Origin: Kitasatospora sp. NBC_01287
Lineage (GTDB): Bacteria > Actinomycetota > Actinomycetes > Streptomycetales > Streptomycetaceae
Direction of reading: 5' to 3'
Length of the DNA: 64,000 bases
NCBI RefSeq assembly: GCF_026340565.1
Contig: NZ_JAPEPB010000001.1
Coordinates: forward strand, 7,042,001-7,106,000
Position numbers and translations under genes: made by a program. Positions 1-8,695 of the stretch are shown piece by piece. The notes beneath the pieces were generated by a model that had not been told where the DNA came from, did no database searches, and worked only from the letters and a program-made list of their open reading frames with translations. Numbering within the stretch: the stretch's first letter is position 1; the number at the start of each line of letters is the position of its first letter.

Positions 1-336
1 CTGCCAGGTGAACGAGAAGCTGTGCGACGGGCCGCCGTCCACGCTCAGCTGCACGGACGGAGCCGGACCGGGCGTGTAGCCGCCTTGCTGCTGGGTGGGG
101 ATGATCATCATGTCGTACTCGGCGGAGGCCTGGTCCGGGGCGTCGAGGTGCAGCATGTTGTCAGTTGTATGCGATCCACCCGCACGCACATTGGGGATCG
201 GGCCGTACACGCCGTCGATGCTGTAGGTGCCGGTGGCCATCGTCGTGCAGACATCCGCGTGCGCCTGGCCGGCCGCTGTCACTGTCACTGTGCTGAGGGC
301 TATCGCAAAGGCCAAGGTCAGGCCACGTCTCGTCAT
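1..336 (-). CDS. Secreted protein of unknown function, 3' end outside window
   Basis: The frame is open from an ATG at 336 to the window edge, giving 112 residues without a stop. Residues 1-27 form a typical Sec signal peptide: basic start MTRRG, a hydrophobic run, then an A-x-A site (AGQAHA) before DVCTTM. The mature part is rich in Gly, Pro, Ser and Asp and holds one Cys early on, so it is probably an extracellular or wall-associated protein. It lies 145 nt downstream of the LuxR regulator stop on the same strand. I do not recognise the family, and the missing C-terminus prevents assignment. Confidence 0.7.
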   Translation of the reverse strand, partial: MTRRGLTLAFAIALSTVTVTAAGQAHADVCTTMATGTYSIDGVYGPIPNVRAGGSHTTDNMLHLDAPDQASAEYDMMIIPTQQQGGYTPGPAPSVQLSVDGGPSHSFSFTWQ

Positions 337-481
337 GGCCCCGCATCATAGAGGTGCCCGCCCATCGCGCTCGCACCAATATCGGGTCGCCTAGAACGTC
401 CTGGGCGGACTGCCACGTCCCCGACCGCACGGGTCGGAGCAGCCGGCGCGGGCCCGCACCGGGCCGGCCCGCGCGGGGGGT

Positions 482-1255
482 TCAGTCGGGGCGGACGAAG
501 CCGCACTCGTACGCCGTGATCACCGCCTGGGTCCGGTCGCGCGCGCCGAGTTTGGCGAGCACGTTGCCCACGTGCGACTTCACCGTCTCGGGGCTGAGCA
601 CCAGGTGGTCCGCGATCTCCGCGTTGTTCCGCCCGGTCGCCATCAGCCGCAGCACCTGGCTCTCGCGCTCGGTGAGCCGGGCGATCGGGCCGGGTCCGTC
701 GGCGCGGCCGGCACCCGGTCGCGGGCGCCCGGCCGCCAGCTCGCGGATCGCCGCCGGGTAGAGCAGCGAGTCGCCGCGTGCCACCAGCCGCACCGCCTGC
801 ACCAGTTCCGCCGCCCTGGCCCGCTTGAGCAGGAACCCGGCCGCGCCGGCCCGCAGCGCCTGGTAGACGTAGTCGTCGTTCTCGAAGGTGGTCACGACCA
901 GCACGCGGGGCGGTTCGGGCAGCGAGTCCAGCACCAGGGTGGTGGCGCGGATGCCGTCCACCTCGGGCATCCGCACATCCATCAGCACCACGTCCGGGCG
1001 GGTCTCGCGGACCAGTGGCAGCACGGCGCTGCCGTCCGCGGCCTCGCCGACCACGGTCAGGTCGGGCTCGGCGTCGATCACCACGCGCAGACCCAGCCGG
1101 ACCAGCCGCTCGTCGTCGGCGATCACCACCCTGATCGGCGCGGCCGCACCGGTCTCCGCGCCGCTCTCCGCACCCCCGCCCCTGCCCACGTCCGTGCCGT
1201 CCCCGCTCGCGCTGTCCCCGCTCGCGCCGTCCCTGCTCACGCCGTCCCCGTTCAT
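482..1255 (-). CDS. LuxR/NarL-family response regulator
   Basis: This 257-residue two-component regulator has a receiver domain at about residues 40-155, with acidic pair DD at 47-48 and phospho-acceptor Asp93 in LMDVRMP. A C-terminal LuxR helix-turn-helix (about 190-250) carries the motifs LTERESQVLRLMATG and SPETVKSHVGNVLAKLG. Its ATG overlaps the kinase stop by 4 nt (ATGA), so it is translationally coupled to its cognate sensor. The first 25 residues are pentapeptide repeats of the GDGVS/RDGAS type, encoded by a 15-bp tandem DNA repeat that covers the start codon; family members normally start close to the receiver, so this extension looks like a repeat expansion. The regulated target is not evident. 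Confidence 0.93.
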   Translation of the reverse strand: MNGDGVSRDGASGDSASGDGTDVGRGGGAESGAETGAAAPIRVVIADDERLVRLGLRVVIDAEPDLTVVGEAADGSAVLPLVRETRPDVVLMDVRMPEVDGIRATTLVLDSLPEPPRVLVVTTFENDDYVYQALRAGAAGFLLKRARAAELVQAVRLVARGDSLLYPAAIRELAAGRPRPGAGRADGPGPIARLTERESQVLRLMATGRNNAEIADHLVLSPETVKSHVGNVLAKLGARDRTQAVITAYECGFVRPD

Positions 1256-1265
1256 GCCGTCCCCG
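1197..1265. repeat. 15-bp tandem repeat over kinase stop and regulator start
   Basis: There are four and a half copies of a 15-bp unit (ccgtccccgctcgcg and variants). The repeat encodes the pentapeptide-repeat N-terminus of the response regulator and contains the ATGA overlap with the kinase gene. Confidence 0.85.
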
Positions 1266-2541
1266 CCTCTCCCGTCGCGCCGGCGGTGACCGGCAGCCAG
1301 ACGGCCAGCCGCCAGGCCGCCCCGTCCGCCGTGCGCCCGCTCTCGCACCCGCCGCGCAGCGCGGCGGCCCGCTCGGCCACCCCGCGCAGCCCGCGCCCGC
1401 CGCCGGGGCGGCTGGGCCGGCCCGCGCCGAGGGCGTTGGTCAGTTCCACGTCCAGCCGCCCGTCCCGCAGGTCCAGCCGCAGGGTGGCCGGCACCGGCCC
1501 GGCGTGCCGGAGCACGTTGGTCAGCCCCTCCTGCACGATCCGGTACGCCTCCCGGGAGACCGGCGCCGGCAGCAGCGCCAGGCCGGCCCCGGTGTGCGTC
1601 TCCACCGCCACCCCGGCCAGCGCCAGTTGGCGCACCAGCGGTTCGAGCCCGGCGAGCGTGGGCCCGGCCCCGAGGGCCGGTTCGCCCTCCTCTTCGCGCA
1701 GCACCCCGAGCACCGTGTCCAGTTCGCCGACCGCCTCGCGCGCCACCTCCTCGATCGCCGCCAGCGCCTCGGCGGCGAAGGCGGGATCGCGGTGCAGCAC
1801 CCGCGCGGCGGCCGCCGCCTGGATCGAGACCGCGCTGAGCGCGTGGCCGACCGAGTCGTGCAGTTCGCGGGCCAGCCGGTTGCGCTGGGCCAGCACCGCC
1901 GCCCGCCGTTCGGCCGCGGCCAGCCGCTCCGCCGGGCTCGGCCCGAGCAGCGCGGGAGCCCGGCGGGCCAGCAGCGCGCCCGCGGCGGCGCTGGTGCCGA
2001 GCAGCAGGAGCAGCAGCGCCGTGCCCAGCAGCAGGGGCGCACCGGCGAGGCGCCGCACCCAGGGCGTCGCGGGGTGGGCGAAGAGGGTGTGCGGCGTGAA
2101 CCAGAGCACCAGCACGGCGGGCGGCACCGAGATCGACATCCCGCTGACCACGCCGCCCAGCAGCAGGTGCAGGGTGAACCAGTGCGCGGTGCGCCGTCGG
2201 GCCGCCCAGCCGCGGGCCGGGCCGCCGGCCAGCTCGGCGGCGGGGGCGGCCAGCGCCCGGGCCGCGGTGCTGACCAGTACCCGGACCACCGGCAGCAGCC
2301 CGGCGACCCAGGCCATGGGCAGCGCGATCGGCAGGCAGAGCAGTTGCACCAGTAGCGCCGGCCATCCCGTCCGGCCGGGGAACAGCGTGTACATCGGCAC
2401 CATGGCCAGCATCCAGAAGGGCATCAGCAGCGCACCGCCGAGCACCAGGTGCACCCAGCGCACCCGGGCCCGGCGCCCCACCAGGGCGAGCGCGATCCGT
2501 TCCATGCCGCCGACCCTACGGTCCGCCGGATGACCGTTCAT
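1252..2541 (-). CDS. Sensor histidine kinase, HisKA_3 (NarL-type partner)
   Basis: This membrane sensor of 429 residues has about five hydrophobic segments between residues 30 and 190. The dimerisation/phospho-acceptor helix has His228 in RELHDSVGHALSA, followed by an HATPase domain with N box LTNVLRHAG and G box GRGLRGVAERAAAL. It is the type that phosphorylates NarL/LuxR regulators, matching its coupled neighbour. The ATG at 2541 shares one base with the stop of the GNAT gene (TGATG), so the three genes form one leftward transcript. A second possible start is ATG 2505 (MERIALALV), since neither has a strong ribosome-binding site. No recognisable ligand domain is present, so the signal is unknown. 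Confidence 0.9.
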   Translation of the reverse strand: MNGHPADRRVGGMERIALALVGRRARVRWVHLVLGGALLMPFWMLAMVPMYTLFPGRTGWPALLVQLLCLPIALPMAWVAGLLPVVRVLVSTAARALAAPAAELAGGPARGWAARRRTAHWFTLHLLLGGVVSGMSISVPPAVLVLWFTPHTLFAHPATPWVRRLAGAPLLLGTALLLLLLGTSAAAGALLARRAPALLGPSPAERLAAAERRAAVLAQRNRLARELHDSVGHALSAVSIQAAAAARVLHRDPAFAAEALAAIEEVAREAVGELDTVLGVLREEEGEPALGAGPTLAGLEPLVRQLALAGVAVETHTGAGLALLPAPVSREAYRIVQEGLTNVLRHAGPVPATLRLDLRDGRLDVELTNALGAGRPSRPGGGRGLRGVAERAAALRGGCESGRTADGAAWRLAVWLPVTAGATGEAGTA

Positions 2542-3389
2542 CAGGCTGCGGGCTGATCGCCCTCCCCCGGGCGGGGGAGGGGCGGCGGCGTCCAGACGTA
2601 CCGGACGCAGGTGGTGATCGCCGCGAGCCCGAGGCGGCGCAGGATCGGCGCGCTCTGTGCCGAGGCGTCCACCTGTAGGTAGCGGTGGCCGAGTCGCTGG
2701 GCGATCCGGGCCCGGTGCGCCACCAGCGCCTGGTAGACGCCGCGACCGCGCCACCGCTCCAGTGTCGCCCCGCCCCAGAGGCCGGCGAAGTCGCAGCCCC
2801 GCGGGAGCGTCAGCCAGCCGGCGGAGACCAACTGCCCGTCGGCCTCGGCGAGAAGGATCGCGATGCCCTCGGGGTCGGCGGCCAACCGGCCCTTGAGGAA
2901 GGGGGCGATGGTGTCGATCCGCTGCCCCCACACCGCCGACTCCAGCTCGGCGATCCGGTCGGCGTCGCCGGGGTCGGTGGTGCGGCGCACTCCCACGCCG
3001 GCCGGCAGGGCGGGATCCCGGCCCGCCGGGAGCGCGAGCCGCTCGGTGCGGCCGACCAGGACGGTCGCGGGCTGCTCGGGGACGAAGCCCGCCGCCAGGA
3101 GCCGCTCGGGCAGTTCGGTCGGCAGGTCGTGGCCGCGCACCTTCCACTCCACGCGTCGGCCGCGGGCCGCGAAGTGGGCCTGCTGGCGGGCGATCAGCGC
3201 GTCCAGCGCGGCGCCGGTCAGGCCCAGGTCGCGCGGTGCGGTCACGAAGGCGCGGCTGTCGCCGGTGAGCCGCAGGAGCGGCCCGTCCTGGTCCCGTGCC
3301 AGGTCAGGGCCGTGGGGGCCGTCGCGCAGTTGCTGGTCGTAGGCGTCGAGGAGCTCCGCCAGGTCCGGGAGGTCGGCTGAATCGCTCAC
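2541..3389 (-). CDS. GNAT-family N-acetyltransferase
   Basis: This 282-residue protein has a GNAT fold in its C-terminal half (about 130-260). The acetyl-CoA binding motif A appears as ERWRGRGVYQALVAHR, followed by a strand and helix ending RRLGLAAITTCVRYVW. The N-terminal half (1-125) fits a degenerate second GNAT-like domain. The gene heads the leftward operon with the kinase and response regulator and joins the kinase start by a TGATG overlap. The substrate cannot be read from the sequence; a role in signalling with the two-component pair is only suggested by the coupling. Confidence 0.85.
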   Translation of the reverse strand: MSDSADLPDLAELLDAYDQQLRDGPHGPDLARDQDGPLLRLTGDSRAFVTAPRDLGLTGAALDALIARQQAHFAARGRRVEWKVRGHDLPTELPERLLAAGFVPEQPATVLVGRTERLALPAGRDPALPAGVGVRRTTDPGDADRIAELESAVWGQRIDTIAPFLKGRLAADPEGIAILLAEADGQLVSAGWLTLPRGCDFAGLWGGATLERWRGRGVYQALVAHRARIAQRLGHRYLQVDASAQSAPILRRLGLAAITTCVRYVWTPPPLPRPGEGDQPAA

Positions 3390-3532
3390 TCGTCGACCGT
3401 AGGCGCGGCGTCAATCCGATTTCGCCGGGGGCCGCGCCGGTGGCGGCTCCACCGCCCTTGTTACTGGCGGGTCACCGGCATACCATCCCGAGTGTTACAG
3501 CTCCACTGTCACGCTCGCGAGGAGGCGACCGG

Positions 3533-4768
3533 GTGACTGGCGACCGGGTGACCGGCGAACGGGCGGCGGGCGGCTCCGCGGCGGAGGGTCCTGCGGCCCC
3601 GGCCCCGGCCCCGGCCCCGGCCCCCGTGCGGGCGGCCGGTCCGCTCGCCTGGGTGCGGGTGGTCGAGCTGGCCGGGATCGGTCCGGGCCCGTTCGCCGCG
3701 ATGCTGCTCGCCGACCTGGGCGCGGACGTGGTGCGGGTGGACCGCCCCAGCGGCTCGCCACTGGCCGGCGACCCGGCGCTGGACCTGACCAACCGCGGCA
3801 AGCGCTCGGTGCTGCTCGACCTCAAGGCTCCGGACGGGCCCGGCCTGCTGCTCGACCTCGTCGAGCGCGCCGACCTGCTGATCGAGGGGTACCGCCCGGG
3901 TGTCGCCGAGCGGCTGGGGGTGGGCCCCGAGGCCTGCCTGGACCGCAATCCGGCCCTGGTCTACGGGCGGATGACCGGCTGGGGGCAGCAGGGTCCGCTG
4001 GCCGCCACCGCCGGGCACGACATCGACTACGTCGCGCTCAGCGGGGTGCTCTCGATGATCGGGCCGGGCGACGGGCCGCCGGCCGTCCCGGTCAACCTGC
4101 TCGGCGACTACGCGGGCGGCTCGCTCTACCTGGTGGTCGGCCTGCTCGCGGCGCTGCAGCACGCCCGCGCCACCGGCCAGGGCCAGGTGGTGGACGCCGC
4201 GATCGTCGACGGCACCGCCCATCTGGCCACGCTCTTCTGGGGGTTGCTCGCCGAAGGTCGCTGGCAGGACCGGCGTGGCGTCAACTTCCTGGACGGCAGT
4301 GCCCCTTGCTACGCCGTCTACCAGGCGGGCGACGGCGGCCACTTCGCGGTCGGCGCGCTGGAGCCGCGGTTCTACGCCGAGTTCGCCCGGCTGCTGGAGC
4401 TGGGGCCGGACGCGCCGGGGCAGTACGACACCGCCCGCTGGCCGGAGTTGCGCGCGCTGATCGCCACCCGCTTCGCGAGCCGCACCGGGGCCCACTGGGA
4501 CGCCGTCTTCGCGGGCAGCGATGCCTGTGTCACCCGGGTGCTGACGCTCCGCCAGGCGGCCCAGGACCCGCACCTGACCGCGCGCGGCACTTACCTCACC
4601 CGGGACGGCGTCACCCAGCCCGCCCCCGCCCCGCGCTTCTCCGCCACTCCCGCCGTGCTGGGTCGCCCCCCGGCCCGCCCCGGCGCCGACACCGCCGAGG
4701 TGGCCCGTGACTGGGGCCTGCCCGGCCTTGACCGTCCGACCGACTCCCCTGAGAGGCAACCGTCGTGA
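3533..4768 (+). CDS. CaiB/BaiF family III CoA-transferase (racemase-like)
   Basis: This 411-residue protein moves CoA between carboxylic acids, or racemises 2-methylacyl-CoA; both activities occur in this family. The N-terminal Rossmann-like half reads VVELAGIGPGPFAAMLLADLGADVVRVDRP, split here only by description. The usual active-site Asp region is AGHDIDYVALSG, around residue 160. The GTG at 3533 is chosen because GGAGG lies 7 nt upstream (3521-3525); upstream codons lack such a site. The stretch after the start is Ala/Pro-rich, built from a 6-bp ccccgg repeat, and is probably disordered. It overlaps the thiolase start by 4 nt, which suggests a role in branched acyl-CoA oxidation. Confidence 0.9.
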   Translation: MTGDRVTGERAAGGSAAEGPAAPAPAPAPAPVRAAGPLAWVRVVELAGIGPGPFAAMLLADLGADVVRVDRPSGSPLAGDPALDLTNRGKRSVLLDLKAPDGPGLLLDLVERADLLIEGYRPGVAERLGVGPEACLDRNPALVYGRMTGWGQQGPLAATAGHDIDYVALSGVLSMIGPGDGPPAVPVNLLGDYAGGSLYLVVGLLAALQHARATGQGQVVDAAIVDGTAHLATLFWGLLAEGRWQDRRGVNFLDGSAPCYAVYQAGDGGHFAVGALEPRFYAEFARLLELGPDAPGQYDTARWPELRALIATRFASRTGAHWDAVFAGSDACVTRVLTLRQAAQDPHLTARGTYLTRDGVTQPAPAPRFSATPAVLGRPPARPGADTAEVARDWGLPGLDRPTDSPERQPS

Positions 4769-5976
4769 GTACCGAAGCGTACGTCTACGAGGCGATCCGC
4801 ACGCCGCGCGGCCGCGGCCGCAATGGTTCGCTGCACGCCACCAAGCCGGTCGACCTGGTGGTCGGGCTGATCCGCGAAATGCGCGCCCGGCTGCCCGAGT
4901 TGGACCCGGCGGCGATCGACGACATCGTGCTCGGCGTGGTCAGCCCGCTCGGCGACCAGGGCTCCGACATCGCCCGGATCGCCGCCGTCGCGGCCGGCCT
5001 GCCGGACACCGTGGCCGGCGTGCAGGAGAACCGCTTCTGCGCCTCCGGCCTGGAGTCGGTCAACATGGCCGCCGCCAAGGTCCGTTCGGGCTGGGAGGAC
5101 CTGGTGCTGGCCGGCGGCGTCGAGTCGATGTCCCGGGTCCCGATGGGCTCGGACGGCGGCGCCTGGGCGATGGACCCGATGACCAACTTCGACGTCTCCT
5201 TCGTCCCGCAGGGCATCGGCGCCGACCTGATCGCCACCATCGAGGGCTTCAGCCGCGCCGACGTGGACGCCTTCGCCGCCGAGTCGCAGGCCCGCGCGGC
5301 CAAGGCCCAGGCCGACGGGCTCTTCGACCGCTCGGTGGTCCCGGTGCGCGACCGCAACGGCCTGATCGTGCTGGAGCGCGACGAGTACCTGCGCCCGGGC
5401 ACCACCGCCGAGACCCTGGCCGGCCTGAAGCCCGCCTTCGCCAACATCGGCGAGGCCGGCGGCTTCGACGCGGTGGCGCTGCAGAAGTACCACTGGGTGG
5501 AGGCGATCGACCACGTGCACACCGCCGGGAACTCCTCCGGCATCGTGGACGGCGCCTCGCTGGTCGCGATCGGCTCGCCGGCCGTCGGCGAGCGGTACGG
5601 GCTGCGCCCGCGCGCCCGCATCGTCGCCGCCGCCGTCTCCGGCTCCGAGCCCACCATCATGCTCACCGGCCCCGCCCCCGCCACCCGCAAGGCGCTGGCC
5701 AAGGCCGGGCTGACTGCCGCCGACATCGACCTGGTGGAGATCAACGAGGCCTTCTCGGCGGTCGCGCTGCGCTTCATGCGCGAACTCGGCTTCGCCCACG
5801 AGCAGGTGAACGTCAACGGCGGCGCGATCGCGCTGGGCCACCCGCTGGGCGCCACCGGCGCGATGATCCTCGGCACCCTGATCGACGAGCTGGAGCGGCG
5901 CGAGCTGCGCTACGGCCTGGCCACCCTCTGCGTGGGCGGCGGCATGGGCATCGCCACCATCGTCGAGCGGATCTGA
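4765..5976 (+). CDS. fadA: Acetyl-CoA C-acyltransferase (thiolase)
   Basis: Thiolase of 403 residues, normal length for the family, catalysing the last, CoA-dependent cleavage step of fatty-acid beta-oxidation. The acylated Cys is at about residue 92 in NRFCASGLESVN. The C-terminal active-site segments GGAIALGHPLGATGA (His) and LCVGGGMG (Cys) are both intact. GTG start overlapping the CoA-transferase stop by 4 nt (GTGA). It is followed 51 nt later by the FadB-type multifunctional enzyme, so the three genes form a beta-oxidation operon. A biosynthetic acetoacetyl-CoA thiolase is less likely because of the partner. Confidence 0.95.
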   Translation: MSTEAYVYEAIRTPRGRGRNGSLHATKPVDLVVGLIREMRARLPELDPAAIDDIVLGVVSPLGDQGSDIARIAAVAAGLPDTVAGVQENRFCASGLESVNMAAAKVRSGWEDLVLAGGVESMSRVPMGSDGGAWAMDPMTNFDVSFVPQGIGADLIATIEGFSRADVDAFAAESQARAAKAQADGLFDRSVVPVRDRNGLIVLERDEYLRPGTTAETLAGLKPAFANIGEAGGFDAVALQKYHWVEAIDHVHTAGNSSGIVDGASLVAIGSPAVGERYGLRPRARIVAAAVSGSEPTIMLTGPAPATRKALAKAGLTAADIDLVEINEAFSAVALRFMRELGFAHEQVNVNGGAIALGHPLGATGAMILGTLIDELERRELRYGLATLCVGGGMGIATIVERI

Positions 5977-5984
5977 CCCCCTTC

Positions 5985-6014
5985 CCGCGTCCTTCCGCGT
6001 CCTTCCGTGTCCCT
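5985..6014. repeat. 10-bp tandem repeat between fadA and fadB
   Basis: Three copies of ccgcgtcctt (the last is ccgtgtccct) fill most of the 51-nt spacer and stop just before the GGAG of the fadB ribosome-binding site. Confidence 0.8.
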
Positions 6015-6027
6015 GGAGACCATTGCC

Positions 6028-8223
6028 ATGACCGACCTGACCGTCATCCGCTGGGAACAGGACCAGGAGGGTGTCGTGACCCTCGTCCTCGATGATCCCA
6101 ACCAGTCCGTCAACACCATGAACACCGCCTTCACCGCCGACTTCGAGAGCGCGGTGGCCGAGCTGGCCCGCCTCGCCGAGGCCGGGGAACTGCGCGGGGT
6201 GGTCATCACCTCCGCCAAGAAGACCTTCTTCGCCGGCGGCGACCTGCGCATGCTTTCGGCCGTCGGGCCCGAGGGCGCCGAGGAGTTCTTCGCCGGCTCG
6301 CTGCGGCTCAAGCGCGCGCTGCGCACCCTGGAGACGCTGGGCAGGCCGGTGGTCGCCGCGATCAACGGCAGCGCGCTGGGCGGCGGCCTGGAGCTGGCGC
6401 TGGCCTGCCACCACCGGGTGGCGCTGACCGCGCCCGGCAGCAAGATCGGGTTCCCCGAGGTGACGCTGGGCCTGCTGCCGGGCGGCGGCGGGGTGGTCCG
6501 CACGGTGCGGCTGCTGGGCCTGGCGGACGCGCTGCTCAAGTGGCTGCTGACCGGCCGCCAGTACCGCCCCGCGGCCGCCGTCGAGGCCGGGCTCGTGCAC
6601 GAACTGGCTGCCGATCGGGATGAGTTGCTGGCCAAGGCGCGCGCCTTCATCGCCGCCAACGAGAGCGCCGAGCAGCCCTGGGACGTCAAGGGCTACAAGA
6701 TCCCCGGCGGCACCCCCGCCTCCCCGTCGCTGGCCGCCCAACTGCCCGCCTACCCGGCCAATCTGCGCAAGCAGCTGAACGGCGCCCCCTACCCGGCGCC
6801 GCGCAACATCCTGGCGGCGGCCGTCGAGGGCAGCCAGGTCGACGTGGAGAACGCCTTCGTCATCGAGGCCCGCTACTTCACCGAACTGGTCTGCGGCCAG
6901 ACCGCGAAGAACATGATCCAGGCGCTCTTCTTCGACATGCAGGCCGTCAACTCCGGTGCCTCGCGCCCCAGTGGCATCCCCGAGCGCCAGGTGCGCCGGG
7001 TCGCGGTGCTCGGCGCGGGCATGATGGGCGCCGGGATCGCCTACTCCTGTGCCAAGGCCGGTCTTGAGGTGGTGCTCAAGGACGTCAGCATCGAGGCGGC
7101 CGAGCGCGGCAAGGCCTACTCCGCCGGGCTGTTGGACAAGGCGGTGGCACGCGGGCGCGGCACCGCCGAGCAGCGCGAGCAGCTGCTCGCCCGGATCACC
7201 CCGGCCGCCGAGCCGGGCGACCTGGCCGGCTGCGACGCGGTGATCGAGGCGGTCTTCGAGAACGTCGAGCTCAAGCACCAGGTCTTCCAGGAGGTCCAGG
7301 ACGTCGTCGACCCCGACGCGCTGCTCTGCTCCAACACCTCCACGCTGCCGATCGGCCTGCTGGCCAAGGGCGTTGACCGGGCGGCCGACTTCATCGGGCT
7401 GCACTTCTTCTCGCCGGTCGACAAGATGCCGCTGGTCGAGATCATCAAGGGCGAGGCGACGGGGGAGGAGGCCGTGGCCCGCGCCTTCGACCTGGTCCGC
7501 CGCCTGGGCAAGACCCCGATCGTGGTCAACGACTCGCGCGGCTTCTTCACCTCCCGGGTGATCGGCCAGTTCATCAACGAGGGCGTGGCGATGGTCGCCG
7601 AGGGCGTCGAGCCCGCCTCGATCGAGCAGGCGGCCGCGCAGGCCGGCTACCCCGCCAAGGTGCTCTCGCTGCTGGACGAGCTGACCCTGACCCTGCCGCG
7701 CAAGATCCGCGCCGAGGCCGTCCGCGCGGCCGAGGAGGCCGGCGAGCCGCTGCTGCCGCACCCGGCCGAGGTCGTCTTCGACCGGATGGTCGAGGAGTTC
7801 GGCCGTCCGGGCCGCAGCGGCGGCGCGGGCTTCTACGAGTACGACGCCGACGGCAGGCGCGGCCGCCTCTGGCCGGGCCTGCGCGAGCACTTCGGGCGCG
7901 GGGGCGGCGAGGGCGGTGAGGGCGTCGAGGTGCCGTTCGAGGACATGAAGGAGCGGATGCTCTTCGCCGAGGCGCTCGACTCCGTGCGCTGCCTGGAGGA
8001 GGGCGTGCTCACCTCGGTCGCGGACGCCAACGTCGGCTCGATCCTGGGCATCGGGTTCCCGGCCTGGACCGGCGGCGTGCTGCAGTACATCAACGGCTAC
8101 CCGGGCGGGGCCGCCGGATTCACCGCGCGGGCCCGGGAGTTGGCGGCCGCCTACGGTGAGCGGTTCACCCCGCCGGCGCTGCTGGAGCGGGTGGCGGCGG
8201 AGGGCGGCGTCTTCAAGGACTGA
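6028..8223 (+). CDS. fadB: FadB-like multifunctional enoyl-CoA hydratase/3-hydroxyacyl-CoA dehydrogenase
   Basis: This 731-residue enzyme carries an enoyl-CoA hydratase domain (about 1-210), with oxyanion-hole segments KTFFAGGDLRML and GSALGGGLELALAC. A NAD-dependent 3-hydroxyacyl-CoA dehydrogenase follows. Its nucleotide loop GAGMMGAGIA lies at about residue 329, the catalytic-His segment IGLHFFSPVDKMPLVEII near 453, and the C-terminal domains after that. Start ATG 6028 has GGAG nine nt upstream. It converts enoyl-CoA to 3-ketoacyl-CoA for the thiolase encoded just before it. No frameshift or missing motif is seen. Confidence 0.96.
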   Translation: MTDLTVIRWEQDQEGVVTLVLDDPNQSVNTMNTAFTADFESAVAELARLAEAGELRGVVITSAKKTFFAGGDLRMLSAVGPEGAEEFFAGSLRLKRALRTLETLGRPVVAAINGSALGGGLELALACHHRVALTAPGSKIGFPEVTLGLLPGGGGVVRTVRLLGLADALLKWLLTGRQYRPAAAVEAGLVHELAADRDELLAKARAFIAANESAEQPWDVKGYKIPGGTPASPSLAAQLPAYPANLRKQLNGAPYPAPRNILAAAVEGSQVDVENAFVIEARYFTELVCGQTAKNMIQALFFDMQAVNSGASRPSGIPERQVRRVAVLGAGMMGAGIAYSCAKAGLEVVLKDVSIEAAERGKAYSAGLLDKAVARGRGTAEQREQLLARITPAAEPGDLAGCDAVIEAVFENVELKHQVFQEVQDVVDPDALLCSNTSTLPIGLLAKGVDRAADFIGLHFFSPVDKMPLVEIIKGEATGEEAVARAFDLVRRLGKTPIVVNDSRGFFTSRVIGQFINEGVAMVAEGVEPASIEQAAAQAGYPAKVLSLLDELTLTLPRKIRAEAVRAAEEAGEPLLPHPAEVVFDRMVEEFGRPGRSGGAGFYEYDADGRRGRLWPGLREHFGRGGGEGGEGVEVPFEDMKERMLFAEALDSVRCLEEGVLTSVADANVGSILGIGFPAWTGGVLQYINGYPGGAAGFTARARELAAAYGERFTPPALLERVAAEGGVFKD

Positions 8224-8390
8224 GCGCCGGGCCGGTGGTGACGGACCGTCAGGGGCGGTGCGGGCGAGGGGTAGGGGCGGTGGCCCGGACGGGCAGGGGT
8301 CGCCGCCCCGGCGGTCGGGGGCGGCGCGGGCGCGGTGCGGTGCCTACGGTGATGCGCACACGACACCCACCGATGATCGGAGTGATCCGC

Positions 8391-8624
8391 ATGCGCCGCC
8401 GCCTCGTCCCCACCGTCCTCCTCGGCTCGGCCCTCACCCTGGGCCTGGGCCTGGCCACCACCGGCTCCGCCAGTGCGGCCGCCGCCCGTCCGCCCATCAC
8501 CTACGTCAGCTACGACCAGTGCGTCGCCGGCGGCGGTCAGATGGCCTACGTGTACCTGGAGGGCGTCGTCTGTTCCGGCGGCACCTACGACGGACAGTGG
8601 ATCGCCGGCGGCCCGCTCGGCTGA
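8391..8624 (+). CDS. Small secreted protein, about 45 mature residues
   Basis: This 77-residue protein starts with a clear signal peptide (MRRRLVPTVLLGSALTLGLG and onward, cleavage near SASAAAA). The mature segment contains exactly two Cys (YDQCVAGG and EGVVCSGG) and many Gly and Tyr, suggesting one disulfide. ATG 8391 has GGAG eight nt upstream; an in-frame ATG at 8373 is a weaker option. I do not recognise the family. It stands alone, convergent with the phosphatase gene across a hairpin. Confidence 0.65.
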   Translation: MRRRLVPTVLLGSALTLGLGLATTGSASAAAARPPITYVSYDQCVAGGGQMAYVYLEGVVCSGGTYDGQWIAGGPLG

Positions 8625-8643
8625 GCCGGCGCTGCGCGGCGCT

Positions 8644-8684
8644 CTGCGGCCGGGGCGGTGGGGAACCACGCGCCTTGGCCGCAG
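8644..8684. terminator. Hairpin between convergent genes
   Basis: Outer arms CTGCGGCC and GGCCGCAG pair perfectly. Inner arms GGCGGTGG and CCACGCGCC pair with one mismatch around GGAA. It lies between a rightward and a leftward stop, so it probably serves both directions. Confidence 0.6.
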
Positions 8685-8695
8685 CGCCCTGCCGG

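Noticed and set aside
4591..7890. 1099-codon minus-strand frame opposite the beta-oxidation genes
   Set aside because: Low-complexity antisense reading of thiolase and FadB; no family motif, and the sense genes are complete.
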